From Phycisphaerales bacterium (lineage in GTDB: Bacteria; Planctomycetota; Phycisphaerae; Phycisphaerales; UBA1924): 51,794 nucleotides of DNA. Location: positions 1-51,794 of the forward strand of contig JAPKGU010000005.1 in NCBI GenBank assembly GCA_026647565.1, given 5' to 3'. The position numbers and the translations under genes are program-made. Below, piece by piece: positions 24,872 through 34,743 of this stretch (the stretch's first letter is position 1; each line of letters begins with the position of its first letter). Below the pieces are notes generated by a model. That model searched no databases, was not told the origin of the DNA, and saw only the letters and a program-made list of their open reading frames with translations.

Positions 24872-27800
24872 TCAGCCGCCGTTCTTGCGTGGGAGTCCTT
24901 TGAGGATCTCGTTGAGTCCGCCCTCGATGAGTTTGCCGGGTTCCTTGATGAGATTCTGGCCCGTGGACTTCAGGAAGAGCTCGAGGTCCGGCTTGGTCGA
25001 GACGCTGCCTCCGGCGGTGCCGGTGGTGCGCCAGGGGAGCATGGTGAGGCGCTCGATCGGCTTGATGGATCCGCCGAGGATGCCGCCGAGGCCGGTGTTG
25101 AAGAGTCCCGCGGCCTCGTCGGCGAGGGCGCCCGCGGGGATCCACGTGATGAAATCGATGCGCTTGGTGACGAGGTCGTAGGAGCCCTCGGTGCCCACGT
25201 TGAACTCTCCGAGCGGGATCTGGAAGCGCTGGTACTGCACGACGCCATTGGTGATGTCGACGGTGAGGGGTTCGAGGCGCCGGCCCACGGTGCCGGCGTC
25301 CTTGGTTCCGACCGCCTTGAGGATGGACTGGAATGCGCCGCCAGTCTGGAAGCGGACCTCGCCGAGGTCGAGGACGAGCTGGCCGTTGAGCTTTCGGAGG
25401 TCTTCGGGGGTGGCGGTCGAGGTCGGGACGCGCAGGGCGTTGGTGCTGAGGGTTGCCGGCGCATCGGGCGGGCGCTTCTCGAGCGAGCCGATGAGCGGGA
25501 GCCCTTCCGTCAGCGTTGCGCCGAGGGAGGGCGAGATGATGCTCACCCTCGCCCCGGTGGTGGTGTCGGAGACAAAGAGGCCGTCCTGCACGACGCCCCT
25601 GACGGTGGCGGTGGCGCGCTCGCTGGTGAGGACTGCGGCGAGCGTGCCCGCGGACTTTGAGAGTCCGTTGGCGTCGAGGTCCATGTTGATGACCGGGCCG
25701 AGGAGCTCGATCAGCAGGCCATTCTGATCGGCGATGGAGTCGACGAGAGCGGTGGGCAGGCCCGCGACGCGACCCTTGGCCGTGAGGGCTGCGTTGTCAG
25801 GGGTGAGGTTCCCTGCGGCATCGGCGAGGCCGATGAGGGTTCCGTCGAACGTGACGGGCTTGGCGTTCTGAGCGCCGGAGCCGGAGGGGACGGTGCGGAG
25901 CTGGAAGGCCAGGCCGGAGGGGTCGGCGGGCGCGCGATTGAGGGAGGCGGAGAGATCGCGGAGGGTGATGGTCTGCCCGTCGGCCATGGCGACGGTGGAG
26001 GCGGGGATATCGAGCGAGCAGTCGAGATTGAAGGTGCCGGGCTTGAAGGGGCCGACGGGGGTGCCGAGGGCGTCCTGGCCGCTGGCAAAGGTCGCGGAGG
26101 TGACGGTGACCTTGATGGGCGGGCCCTGGGTGAAGCGGAGCGCGGGCGGTGCGCCGGTGCCGGATGGCGGCTGCTGCCCGAGGATGTAGCGGGTGGCCCA
26201 TTCGGGCGAGGGCTTCCAATCGATGGTGAGGGGGCGGGCGAGCTCGAGGCGATCGGGGCGGAGGCGGACGGTCGCGACGTCGGAGAAGGCGACGCGCTCG
26301 CTCGTCATGCGGACACTCAGCGCGAGATTCTGGAGTTCCTCGTTGGTGGGGATCTTCGGGAGGTTGAGAGAGGCGGCGCCCTGGAATCGCTCGCCGACTG
26401 CGCCCGAGAGCATGCCCGGCTGGTTGATGAATCGATCGATGAAGCCGGAAGAGACGTTCTCGGCGCGGACGGTCGCCTTGATGGGTCCATCGGGCGACTG
26501 CCCCTTCAGCCCGAGTTCGGCGGACGCGACGATGTTGGCCAGCGGCTCGCTTGCGCCTGTGGCGAGCGGAGCGGTGAGCTGGAGCGAGGCCGTCTCGGCC
26601 TTCGAGCCGTCGGACGCGGGGGCGATGGCGGCGAGCGGCGCGTCGGCGACGACTCGAATGTTCTGCGCCTTGAGGGGTCCGGTGCGCATCGGCGCGACAC
26701 CGGGCTTGGAGCTTGCGATCACCACGTCGGCGATGTCCGCGTTGGTAACGATGTTCGCCTTGATGCGGCGCGAGGCGAGGCGAGTGGAGTCGATTGCGGC
26801 GTTCTTGAGCGGGATGGCGACCGGTTCGAGGGTGAGGTCGACGGTCGCTGGCGAGGCAAGCGTCGGAACCGAGGGGTTGTGCTTGGTGAGTGCACGCAGA
26901 AGGGACGGGGAGACGGAGGCGCGTGCGGTGGTGGAGGCGACGGAGAGCTCGTTGGGGGCGAGCGTGGCGGAGGTGGCGAGCGTGGTGCCGCTGGAGGCGT
27001 TGACGCCGAGGTTGATGGACGTGGTGTCGGCGTTCTGGTCGGCGGTGAGGCGTGCGGAGACGGATTGGCCGAGGGCCTGGGTGATGAGGTCGGCGAGGTC
27101 CTTGCCGCCGAGAGATGCGAGGGCGGTGGGGACGTCGGTGAGTTCAATGGATCCTTCGGGTCGAGCGCGGGCGGGGTTGAGCGTGCCGTCGGGCGCGAAG
27201 AGGTTTGCGACGGTGAGCGAGCCTCGTGCGATGGAGGGCTTGGTGCCGACATTCATCGTGCTGTCAAGGGTGAGTGACGGCGCCGCGTCGGGGGCGAGCG
27301 CGACGTTGAGGCGTGAAGAGGCGAGGTTGAAGGGCTGGGTGGTTCCATCCGGGGCCTTGAGCAGTGCGCGGATGTCCGAGAGGGCGAGCGCGACCGCGGC
27401 GGCGGACTTGTCGAGGCGCGGCGTGCCGGTGGCGGCGTCGATCGGAACGGCCATGTCCTTGATCGTGAGCTGGATGGCACCGTTCGGCTCGAACGTGGCC
27501 TGATCGGCGGGCGCGAATCTGCCGAGGATGCGGCCGAGGTCCTGGGCCGTGATCTTCAGGCCGTGCTCGCGCGTTCTGAGTTCGGAGGGGGAGAGATCGA
27601 GCTGGCCGCCGACCTGGAGCTTCTGCGAGTTCGCGCTGAAGCTGACATCGGTGCGTCCGGGTGTCGCGGCGGGCTTGGCCCACCCTTCGATGTTGAGGGT
27701 TTCGCCAAGATCCTCGGAGAGAACGAGCCCGGTCTTTGAGGCGAGGGGTTGGAGAGCCTTGGTGGAGGCGTTCCGGAGTGAGAAGGTGGCGCTGAGATTC

Positions 27801-29923
27801 TCGGGGATGGTTGTGACGGGGGCGCCGTTGCGATCGAGAACGGACGCGGAGAGCTCGGCGTTGAGTGTGCCGGCGGGCGAGCCGGCCATGAAGGCGCTGG
27901 CGTTTGCGGTGATCCTGGCGGCGGAGGCGAGGTTGGTCGCGTCGACGGTGAGGGTCGTGGGCTGAAGGGTGAAAGGGGTCCGGCGCGGCTCGCCGGGGAG
28001 TTTCATGCTGCCGCGGGTCTGGCCGATGCTGAGCGTGGCATGTGCGGCGAGTGCGCGGAAGTCGGGCGAGGCGGGCGCGGCGGGTGCGAGCTTTGAGAGA
28101 TCGGCGCGAAGGTCCTTGACGGTGAGCGCGACGGAGGCGCCCTCCACGATGTCAAGCCCGGTGGCGGTGAGGAAGCGCTCCGCGATGGGTCCTGCGGAGA
28201 TGATCGAGAGGGCGAGCCCGTCGGCGTTTGATGTGAGGACGTTTTCGGCGAGCGTGAGCGAGGCGGCGGACTTGATGTTCGCGGCGTCGATCGAGAGGGA
28301 GAGATCGGCGCTGGGAAGGTTCTGGCCTTGCACGGCGGCGGCGTCGGCGACGATGCGGGCGCTCAGGGAGGGGCCGATGTCGTCGGCCAGGCGCAGGTTG
28401 GCGCCGGCGACGAGCGGCTCGACGATGGCTGTTGCGAAGTCCTTGATGTCGATGGTGGCTTTGAGCGAGCCGGGGATGCCGGAAACGGGTGCGCCGGCGT
28501 CGTCGAGGAGCGAGGCGGCGCGGGCGTCAACCGTGAAGGTGCCGGCGGGGGCGCCGTCGATGGTGGCGGCGCCGCCGCCCTTGAGGGAAAGCCCCTGCGC
28601 GAGATCATCGGTCGTGAGAGAAAGCGAGAGCGGCGCGAGGACGAAGGGCTTGATGGTGGGAGGCGTCTGAAGCGGTGCGCCGTCCGCGCCGACGGCGGGC
28701 GGGGCGGGGATCGCGACCTTGCCCGTGGTCTCGGTTGTGGCGACGGCGAGGGCCAGGGAGGTCTGGCGCAGGTCGAGGGGTGAGCCGGATGCGGGAAGGC
28801 GGAGCGAGAGCGCACTGAGCGTGGCGGTGAGGTCTGGCCACGTCTGGATCACCATGGTCTGCTCGCTGGAGAGTTGCGAGGCGAGATCGGGGGCGAGGGC
28901 GATCAGCTTGGAGGTGCGTGCGGTGATGAGTCCGGGGCGGTCGAGCGTGAGCGTGTTGTCGGAGAGCGCGAGAGCCAGATCGGCGGTGAGGGCATCGGAT
29001 GTGGCGGTGAGGGTGGCGCTGCCCCGCTGCGCGGAGCCGCTGGCGGCGAGCTCGAGCGCGACACGCGGGCCGAGTGCGCTGGTGAGATGTCCATTCTGAT
29101 CGAGGAGGGCGTCGAGGCCCAGGGTGTCGAGGTTCGCAAGGGAGACTTTGAAGTCGCCCGATGCGGCGTCCGGCGTCAAGCGTCCGGCGGGGTCGGTGAT
29201 CCCGTTGATCGTGCCCTTGATGGTCAGCGATCCGCCGTCGGGCGTCGCCGCGCGAGCGTCGGTTCCGTGAACGAAAACGCCGGTGAGGTTGGTGGTGAAC
29301 GGCTTGCCGACGGCGAAGGAGGCGTCTCCCCTGAGCGACCAGAGTCCGACGGCGCCGCCGGGAGTGCCGGTCCGGGACTCATCGGCGTAGGTGAGCGAGA
29401 ACTCGTCGATGACGAAGCGCGCGGCAAGGGAGCTGGGAAGGGTGATGGGGCCCTGGGTGCCGCTCGGACCCGATGGCTTGGGGTGTCCGGGCGGTGGCGT
29501 GGGGGCGGGGCTCTTGATGAGCTTGGCAAGGTTGACGTTGCCCTCCGCGTCCTTGACGACGATGGCGCTTCCGGAGAGGCGGACCTCGCCGACGTCGCGC
29601 GAGCCGGTCAGGATCGAGAGGAGAGATGTGTCGGCGACGAGGTCCGCACGGACGATCTCGTTGCCTTGTGCGTCCTTGACGGAAAGGGTGGAGATCTCCT
29701 GGGGTCCGCCCCAGCGGAGCTTGACCCTCGAGACCGAGGCGGAGCCGTTGAGGGCCTCGCCGGACGCGGAGGCGATGATGCCGGGTGCCAGCGTCGAGGC
29801 GATCGCGGGGGCGAAGAAGACGACGCCCATGAGGATCAGGAGGATTGGCAGGAGGGTGAAGAGGAGGCGACGCGCGAGGCGCGGCTTGCGTCGGCGGGTG
29901 GAAGTTGTTGGCGCGTCGGCCAT
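24872..29923 (-). CDS. giant AsmA/TamB-like envelope protein with six internal repeats
   Basis: A 1683-residue protein with one N-terminal membrane helix (RRLLFTLLPILLILMGVVFFAP) and a very long periplasmic beta-rich region, the layout of AsmA-like proteins. These are known to form hydrophobic grooves that carry phospholipids between membranes. Six copies of a module of about 225 residues are visible; the recognisable core (a D-x-x-G turn, then an amphipathic helix and an LG-x-x-x block) recurs near residues 258, 508, 727, 940, 1165 and 1400. The C-terminal region (LVLDLGEVRFQTGGAFQS...) matches the AsmA C-terminal style. The start ATG at 29923 is supported by an upstream GGGA. It converges with the AsmA-like fusion gene 21 bases away. 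Confidence 0.8.
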   Translation of the reverse strand: MADAPTTSTRRRKPRLARRLLFTLLPILLILMGVVFFAPAIASTLAPGIIASASGEALNGSASVSRVKLRWGGPQEISTLSVKDAQGNEIVRADLVADTSLLSILTGSRDVGEVRLSGSAIVVKDAEGNVNLAKLIKSPAPTPPPGHPKPSGPSGTQGPITLPSSLAARFVIDEFSLTYADESRTGTPGGAVGLWSLRGDASFAVGKPFTTNLTGVFVHGTDARAATPDGGSLTIKGTINGITDPAGRLTPDAASGDFKVSLANLDTLGLDALLDQNGHLTSALGPRVALELAASGSAQRGSATLTATSDALTADLALALSDNTLTLDRPGLITARTSKLIALAPDLASQLSSEQTMVIQTWPDLTATLSALSLRLPASGSPLDLRQTSLALAVATTETTGKVAIPAPPAVGADGAPLQTPPTIKPFVLAPLSLSLTTDDLAQGLSLKGGGAATIDGAPAGTFTVDARAASLLDDAGAPVSGIPGSLKATIDIKDFATAIVEPLVAGANLRLADDIGPSLSARIVADAAAVQGQNLPSADLSLSIDAANIKSAASLTLAENVLTSNADGLALSIISAGPIAERFLTATGLDIVEGASVALTVKDLRADLSKLAPAAPASPDFRALAAHATLSIGQTRGSMKLPGEPRRTPFTLQPTTLTVDATNLASAARITANASAFMAGSPAGTLNAELSASVLDRNGAPVTTIPENLSATFSLRNASTKALQPLASKTGLVLSEDLGETLNIEGWAKPAATPGRTDVSFSANSQKLQVGGQLDLSPSELRTREHGLKITAQDLGRILGRFAPADQATFEPNGAIQLTIKDMAVPIDAATGTPRLDKSAAAVALALSDIRALLKAPDGTTQPFNLASSRLNVALAPDAAPSLTLDSTMNVGTKPSIARGSLTVANLFAPDGTLNPARARPEGSIELTDVPTALASLGGKDLADLITQALGQSVSARLTADQNADTTSINLGVNASSGTTLATSATLAPNELSVASTTARASVSPSLLRALTKHNPSVPTLASPATVDLTLEPVAIPLKNAAIDSTRLASRRIKANIVTNADIADVVIASSKPGVAPMRTGPLKAQNIRVVADAPLAAIAPASDGSKAETASLQLTAPLATGASEPLANIVASAELGLKGQSPDGPIKATVRAENVSSGFIDRFINQPGMLSGAVGERFQGAASLNLPKIPTNEELQNLALSVRMTSERVAFSDVATVRLRPDRLELARPLTIDWKPSPEWATRYILGQQPPSGTGAPPALRFTQGPPIKVTVTSATFASGQDALGTPVGPFKPGTFNLDCSLDIPASTVAMADGQTITLRDLSASLNRAPADPSGLAFQLRTVPSGSGAQNAKPVTFDGTLIGLADAAGNLTPDNAALTAKGRVAGLPTALVDSIADQNGLLIELLGPVINMDLDANGLSKSAGTLAAVLTSERATATVRGVVQDGLFVSDTTTGARVSIISPSLGATLTEGLPLIGSLEKRPPDAPATLSTNALRVPTSTATPEDLRKLNGQLVLDLGEVRFQTGGAFQSILKAVGTKDAGTVGRRLEPLTVDITNGVVQYQRFQIPLGEFNVGTEGSYDLVTKRIDFITWIPAGALADEAAGLFNTGLGGILGGSIKPIERLTMLPWRTTGTAGGSVSTKPDLELFLKSTGQNLIKEPGKLIEGGLNEILKGLPRKNGG

Positions 29924-30030
29924 GGCCCTGTCCCTTTGCGGTGGGTCGTGAAGCCCGGGCCTGACAGCGATCAGGCCCCGAGTTCAGGTGATCATAGTTG
30001 CGAGCGTCGTGGGCACCTGTTTGGGAAGGG

Positions 30031-30047
30031 CGCACCGCTTCGGTGCG
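30031..30047 (-). terminator. possible terminator hairpin of the Cys-rich protein gene
   Basis: CGCACCG and CGGTGCG pair perfectly over the three-base loop CTT, about 90 bases beyond the stop codon at 30137. The minus-strand tail is CCCTTCCC rather than a U run, so termination is uncertain. Confidence 0.35.
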
Positions 30048-30136
30048 GGCGCGCGGCGTCCCGGTGGCGTGGCGCGTGCCGGGGCGGGTCTGCCGATCGC
30101 GGACCGCCGGCGCACCCCGTCGGGTGGCGTGCGTGA

Positions 30137-31717
30137 TCAGTCGCAGCCGGTGCCGAAGGCGTCGAAGAAGTCGAGGAAGTCGAGGATGTCGACCCAGTCG
30201 TCTTGGTTGAAGTCAGCGCTGACGCCGCTCGAGCCGGTGCAGGGCGCAGGCAGGTTCTCGCAGGTGCCGAAGGCGTCGATGAAATCGAGGAAGTCGAGGA
30301 TGTCGGACTCGGTGTCACCGTTGACGTCGGAGGGACAGTCTGGTTCGCAGGCGTCGGGCTGGCCGTTGCCGTTGGTGTCGGCGCAGTTGGAGCCGATGCC
30401 GCCCCAGGAGCCGCCGGCGATGGTGCAGTCGTTCAGTGTGAGCGAGAGGCACGCGCCGTTGGGGAAACAGCACGAGCCGGACGGGGGCGGGCAGGAGACT
30501 GTGGCGCAGGTGGAGTTGTTGCCCTTGTAGGTGCCGCCGAGGGAGGAGCAGTCGGTGGGCGAGATGTTGTTGACGCACGTTCCGTCGACGAGGCAGCAGG
30601 CGCCCTTGGGGAAGCAGGTGAAGGTGGCGCATGTGGTGCCGACGCCTCCGGGGACACCGCCCGCGGTGACGCAGTCGGCGGGGTTGAGGTTGAGGCAGCC
30701 GCCGGTGGAGGGGAAGCAGCAGGCCTGGGGCGCGGCGACGCAGTTGGTGGTGGCGCAGGTTGAGCCATCGCCCTGGAATGTGCCACCCGCCGCGGAGCAG
30801 TCGGAGGTTGTGGCGATGATGCACGATCCGCTTGGGAGGCAGCAGGCGCCAACGCCGGGCGTGCAGGAGACGGAGGTCCAGGTGGCGCGCATGACCCAGT
30901 CACCACTGGGGCGGCAGAAGCCCGGGAGCGCGGTGAACGTCGTCCAGCCGCCGTTGGGGGGGCAGCCGAAGGAGCCGCAGTTGATGCCGTAGAGCCAGTT
31001 GCGAGATGCCTGTTGAAGTCCCGAGGTGTCGGTGGTGGGGAAGGCGTTGCGGTTGGAGGGGGGCGCCGTCAGACAGGGATTGGAGGTCTGGGAGTTGTGG
31101 TCGTCGATGCGGAAGCCGATGGTGAATGAGTTGGAGGGGTTGGCGTTGATGATGATCTGTTCGGGGTCGCCGGGATCGACGGAGACCTGGACGTTTGTGC
31201 CCTGGGTTCCGGGGGGCATAATGATGTAAGGGAGGATGATGTCGTCGGAGATGTACTCGGCGACGAGGGTGCCCGTGCTGGGCGGACCTTCCCAGACGAG
31301 AACAGACCACTTGGTGGTTGTGGTGACGATCGCCGACTGCTGGGCGACGATGAACTCCATCAGGTCGATGCGGATGGGGAAGGCGCCAGCGGGGAGCACG
31401 TACTGAGCAGCGGCGATCTCGGTTTCGGCGAAGCCGCCCTGAATGACGAAGGAGCCGCCGCCAAAGTTCGCGTCTGTGTGTGATGAGACGGTCTGGCAGT
31501 CGCGCGAGCCGGTGCCTCCGTTGCCGGGATGGGTCGCGGCATCGCCGGGATCGCCGGTGGCCCAGATCGGCTCGAACTTCACGTTCGGGACGGTCACGGG
31601 TGTCGGGCGCAGGCGGGGTGACGCGGCCTGTGCCGGGCCGGTGCCGACCTGTGCGGACGTGGTCATGGCGGCGCCGGTGAGCGCGGCCAGAAGGAACATG
31701 GGACGACTGATGCGCAT
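30137..31717 (-). CDS. exported Cys-rich repeat protein with GC-type dockerin tail
   Basis: A 526-residue protein. It has a signal peptide (MRISRPMFLLAALTGAAMTTSAQ), then a beta-rich domain of about 250 residues (NFGGGSFVIQGGFAETEIAA...). Four Cys-rich repeats of about 36 residues follow, each with the pattern G-A/S-CC-x4-G-x-C ... DC-x3-GG-x3-G-x4-C-A-x-x-x-C. The C-terminus carries a DTNGNGQPDACEPDC linker and two EF-hand-like loops (DVNGDTESDILDFL and DFNQDDWVDILDFL), ending in TGCD. The spacing of the Cys suggests several disulfides per repeat. It is likely extracellular and structural or adhesive; no enzyme motif is visible. Confidence 0.8.
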   Translation of the reverse strand: MRISRPMFLLAALTGAAMTTSAQVGTGPAQAASPRLRPTPVTVPNVKFEPIWATGDPGDAATHPGNGGTGSRDCQTVSSHTDANFGGGSFVIQGGFAETEIAAAQYVLPAGAFPIRIDLMEFIVAQQSAIVTTTTKWSVLVWEGPPSTGTLVAEYISDDIILPYIIMPPGTQGTNVQVSVDPGDPEQIIINANPSNSFTIGFRIDDHNSQTSNPCLTAPPSNRNAFPTTDTSGLQQASRNWLYGINCGSFGCPPNGGWTTFTALPGFCRPSGDWVMRATWTSVSCTPGVGACCLPSGSCIIATTSDCSAAGGTFQGDGSTCATTNCVAAPQACCFPSTGGCLNLNPADCVTAGGVPGGVGTTCATFTCFPKGACCLVDGTCVNNISPTDCSSLGGTYKGNNSTCATVSCPPPSGSCCFPNGACLSLTLNDCTIAGGSWGGIGSNCADTNGNGQPDACEPDCPSDVNGDTESDILDFLDFIDAFGTCENLPAPCTGSSGVSADFNQDDWVDILDFLDFFDAFGTGCD

Positions 31718-31960
31718 GCGAGTCTCCTCACAAGACTTGCGTCGGGCCGAAAGTGCATCCTACCGGACAGCGCAGCGCTCTCCAAGAAGAATCGCGTCGG
31801 GTTCTCGGACGGGGCCGTGTCTCCCGAGCGCAACGGGCGGACGCAGGTGCGGATCAGGACGAATCGGGGTGCGAGGTGCGCAGTAGAATGGTGCGGATCA
31901 GCATCGATGAGGCCCGAGTGGTTCTTCGCTCGTTGAGGCCGATCCTGGAGATACCTCACC

Positions 31961-33946
31961 TTGCCACAGACGACACCGACAGCCATTCCTCGTGCGTCCG
32001 GCGTTCGTCTGGTGATGGGGGTGGTGCTGCTTCTGATTGGCGCGGGCGCGTCCGGCATGCTGGTGGCGTCGCACCTAGGCGGGATCGGTCTGCCGGGGTG
32101 CGGGGCGGTGGGAGGGTGTGCCGACGCTTCGAAGAGTGTGCTGGGGTCGGTCCCGCTCGTGGGGCTTCCGACGGCGTCGGTGGGGCTTGCGTACTTCGTG
32201 GCCGTGCTGATCGGGTACTTGGGAGCACGGGGCGCGCCCGGCGCGTCGGCGCGCTGGATCGCGCGCGTGGGCGCGTTGGCGTCCATCGGCTTCCTCGTCG
32301 GGTCGGTGGTGCTCAAGGTGCTGTGCTGGTATTGCATCGTGTCGCACGCGGCGAACCTGTTGTTCGTCGTGCTGCTCGAGACGACGGCACGGGGCGGTGC
32401 GCGTCGGGGCGCGGGGTTCTGGCCGGCGCTGGCGGTGTTCCTGCTGGCGTCCGGGGCGCTCGGGCTGGCGGAGGCGGGCGTGCGGACGCGCGCGAGGGAG
32501 AAGCAGGAACAGGAGCTGCGCGACTCGACGCGCGACGTGATCCAGCAGGCCACGCGCGAACGCGGAGCGGCTCCGGAAGACGAGAACGCGGCGGACCAGA
32601 GCGAGTCGGTCGCCGGCGCGGCATCGGCCGACGCGGGCGCTGGGACGGAGGAGGGGGCGGCACGCGCTGCGAGCGATGTCGCGGACGCGCCCGCGTTTAC
32701 GGGGCGGTACCGGATCGGCCCCGAGGTGGCGCCGGTGCGCATCGTGATTTTCTCAGACTATCAGTGTCCCGAGTGCAAGATGATGGAGCGCCAGGCGCTG
32801 GAGGTCGTGGCCAAGCACCCGGAGGTGTCGCTGTCGGCGAAGCACTTCCCGTTCTGCACGGAGTGCAACAAGTACATGCCGGCGGGGAACAACAAGCACC
32901 CGAACGCGTGCCGCGCGGCGCGAGCTGCGGAGGCGGCGGGCCGCGTGGGCGGGGGCGACGCATTCTGGGAGATCCACCGATGGAACTTCGGCGTGAACGG
33001 GGTGTTCACGGACGCGGAGCTGGACGCGAAGATCGCGTCGATGGGGATGGATGTCGGCGCGTTCCGCGCGGCGTACGTCGATCCTTCGACGTTGGCGATG
33101 GTGGAAGGGGATGTCGAGGAGGGAATGGCGCTCGGGCTGCGGTTCACGCCCACGGTGTTCATCAACGGAGTTGAGCTTCGGGGCGTGGTGGCGACGGACG
33201 CGCTGATGCGGGCGGTGGAGGCGGTGCTGGCGACGAATCCGAAGCCGCAGGGCCCGACGGCGGATCGTCCGCCGGACCTGATGCAGAAGGTGGTGGAGGA
33301 CTGGCGAGCGGAGCCGCTGGGCCGCGAACCGACGGACACGCGGGCGTGGTCGGTGGGTCCGGAGGGGGCGGCGCTGCACCTGATGCTGTGGGGCGACTAT
33401 TCGGAGCCGTTCACGGCGAGGGCCGATGCGCACGCGCGGGCGCTGGTGGCGGCGAGGTCGGACCTTCGATACACGTTCCGGCATTATCCGGTGGACAAGC
33501 GGTGCAACATGTTCGCGCGCCAGACGATGTTCCCGTACTCGTGCTCGGCGGCGCTGGGCGCCGAGGCGGCGGGGCTCCTCGGCGGCGCGGAGGGGTACTG
33601 GAAGATGCACGAGTGGCTCCTTTCGCACCAGCCGGCACCGGGCGTGGGAGGCGGGTTCACGGAGCAGGGGATCGTGGCGCGGGCGGTGGAGATGGGGCTT
33701 GATGAGAGCGCCTTCCTCGCGGCGATGCGGGGGAAAGAGGCGAAGGCGGCGGTGGACGAGGATGCGCGCGGGGGCGCTCGGGTGAACGTGCAGTCGCTTC
33801 CGACGATGGTGCTGAACGGGAAGAGGGTGCCCCGGTGGTTCGTGGGCGAGGCGATTGTGCTGGATCGGATCATCGAGGCGGCCGCGGCAGACGCGGCTGC
33901 GGGCGCGAGCGGGGCTGGGACGGGCGGGGTTGGGGGGCCGAAGTGA
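31961..33946 (+). CDS. VKOR-DsbA fusion disulfide-bond protein with extra DsbA-like domain
   Basis: A 661-residue membrane protein. The start is TTG 31961, with GGAG ten bases upstream; the next in-frame ATG lies inside the first membrane helix. Residues 15-170 are a vitamin-K-epoxide-reductase homologue with the outer Cys pair Cys47 and Cys53 and the quinone-site CWYC (Cys122 and Cys125). Residues about 255-410 form a DsbA/DsbG-like thioredoxin domain with active-site CPEC (269-272), more Cys at FCTEC (299, 302), and a cis-Pro loop RFTPTVFING. Residues about 440-640 are a second thioredoxin-like domain (GDYSEPFTA, VQSLPTMVLNG) that lacks the CxxC. VKOR-Dsb fusions oxidise exported proteins using quinones. 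The surrounding genes encode Cys-rich exported proteins. Confidence 0.87.
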   Translation: MPQTTPTAIPRASGVRLVMGVVLLLIGAGASGMLVASHLGGIGLPGCGAVGGCADASKSVLGSVPLVGLPTASVGLAYFVAVLIGYLGARGAPGASARWIARVGALASIGFLVGSVVLKVLCWYCIVSHAANLLFVVLLETTARGGARRGAGFWPALAVFLLASGALGLAEAGVRTRAREKQEQELRDSTRDVIQQATRERGAAPEDENAADQSESVAGAASADAGAGTEEGAARAASDVADAPAFTGRYRIGPEVAPVRIVIFSDYQCPECKMMERQALEVVAKHPEVSLSAKHFPFCTECNKYMPAGNNKHPNACRAARAAEAAGRVGGGDAFWEIHRWNFGVNGVFTDAELDAKIASMGMDVGAFRAAYVDPSTLAMVEGDVEEGMALGLRFTPTVFINGVELRGVVATDALMRAVEAVLATNPKPQGPTADRPPDLMQKVVEDWRAEPLGREPTDTRAWSVGPEGAALHLMLWGDYSEPFTARADAHARALVAARSDLRYTFRHYPVDKRCNMFARQTMFPYSCSAALGAEAAGLLGGAEGYWKMHEWLLSHQPAPGVGGGFTEQGIVARAVEMGLDESAFLAAMRGKEAKAAVDEDARGGARVNVQSLPTMVLNGKRVPRWFVGEAIVLDRIIEAAAADAAAGASGAGTGGVGGPK

Positions 33947-33978
33947 GGCGAGGTCGGATCGCGAAGGGTGCGTGATCG

Positions 33979-34710
33979 ATGTCGGACGAGCATAAAGAGG
34001 GGCCGACGCCGGAGGTTGACCTGACGTCTCCGTGGCTTGAGCCGTACAAGGAGGCGGCGTCGCGGGGCGGATCATCCTTCGGGACGCTCCTGTGGCGGAG
34101 CGAGGCGTTCCAGCGGGCGCGATTCGAGGCGATCGCAGAGATGATCGATCTGTCGGGGCGGGTGGTGATCGACTGCGGGTGCGGACGGGCGGACTTTCTG
34201 GCGTACCTGGTGTCGCGTGACACGGCGTATCGGTCGTATCTCGGCGTGGACGCGCTGGGCGTGATGGTGGACCATTGTGCGCGCCGGATCGAGTCGGAGC
34301 GATGGCTGCGGGCGCGTGTGGTGCTCGGGGACTTTGCGAGCGCGCACGACCCGTTTCCGGGGTACGTGCGAGACTTCGGAGCGGGGTCGCACGCGATCGG
34401 CGGGGGCGGCGAGGTGTTCGTGTTCAGTGGCTCGCTGAACACGTGCACGCAGCGTCACGCGATCGAGGTTCTGGATCGCGCATGGCGGGCGATCGCTCCC
34501 TCGCCGGGCTCCGAGCGCCCGGGCGCGGCCGTGGCATTCAACTTCCTGAGCGCGCGGTGCGGGCGGAAGTGGGCGGGGGTTCCGACGGGACCGGCCAACA
34601 GGTTTGATCCGCACGAGCTGCTGTCGTTCGCGCTCGAGCGGACTTCGCGGGTGCTGTTCCGCCAGGACTACCTGGACGGGCACGACGCGACGATTGTCAT
34701 GCTGGCGTAG
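33979..34710 (+). CDS. class I SAM-dependent methyltransferase
   Basis: A 243-residue protein with the methyltransferase motif I VVIDCGCGRADFL, an acidic motif II region (YLGVDALGVMV), and a predicted post-I strand ARVVLGDFA. The region between FVFSGSLNTCTQRHAIEVLDRAWR and VAFNFLSARC matches the usual motif III area. The substrate is unknown; no motif specific to a known target was recognised. ATG 33979 has only a weak AAGGG upstream. It lies 32 bases after the VKOR-Dsb gene on the same strand and probably shares its transcript. It converges with the multiheme cytochrome gene. Confidence 0.82.
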   Translation: MSDEHKEGPTPEVDLTSPWLEPYKEAASRGGSSFGTLLWRSEAFQRARFEAIAEMIDLSGRVVIDCGCGRADFLAYLVSRDTAYRSYLGVDALGVMVDHCARRIESERWLRARVVLGDFASAHDPFPGYVRDFGAGSHAIGGGGEVFVFSGSLNTCTQRHAIEVLDRAWRAIAPSPGSERPGAAVAFNFLSARCGRKWAGVPTGPANRFDPHELLSFALERTSRVLFRQDYLDGHDATIVMLA

Positions 34711-34743
34711 GCGAGAGAGCGGAGACCGCTCCTGCGCGCGTGA

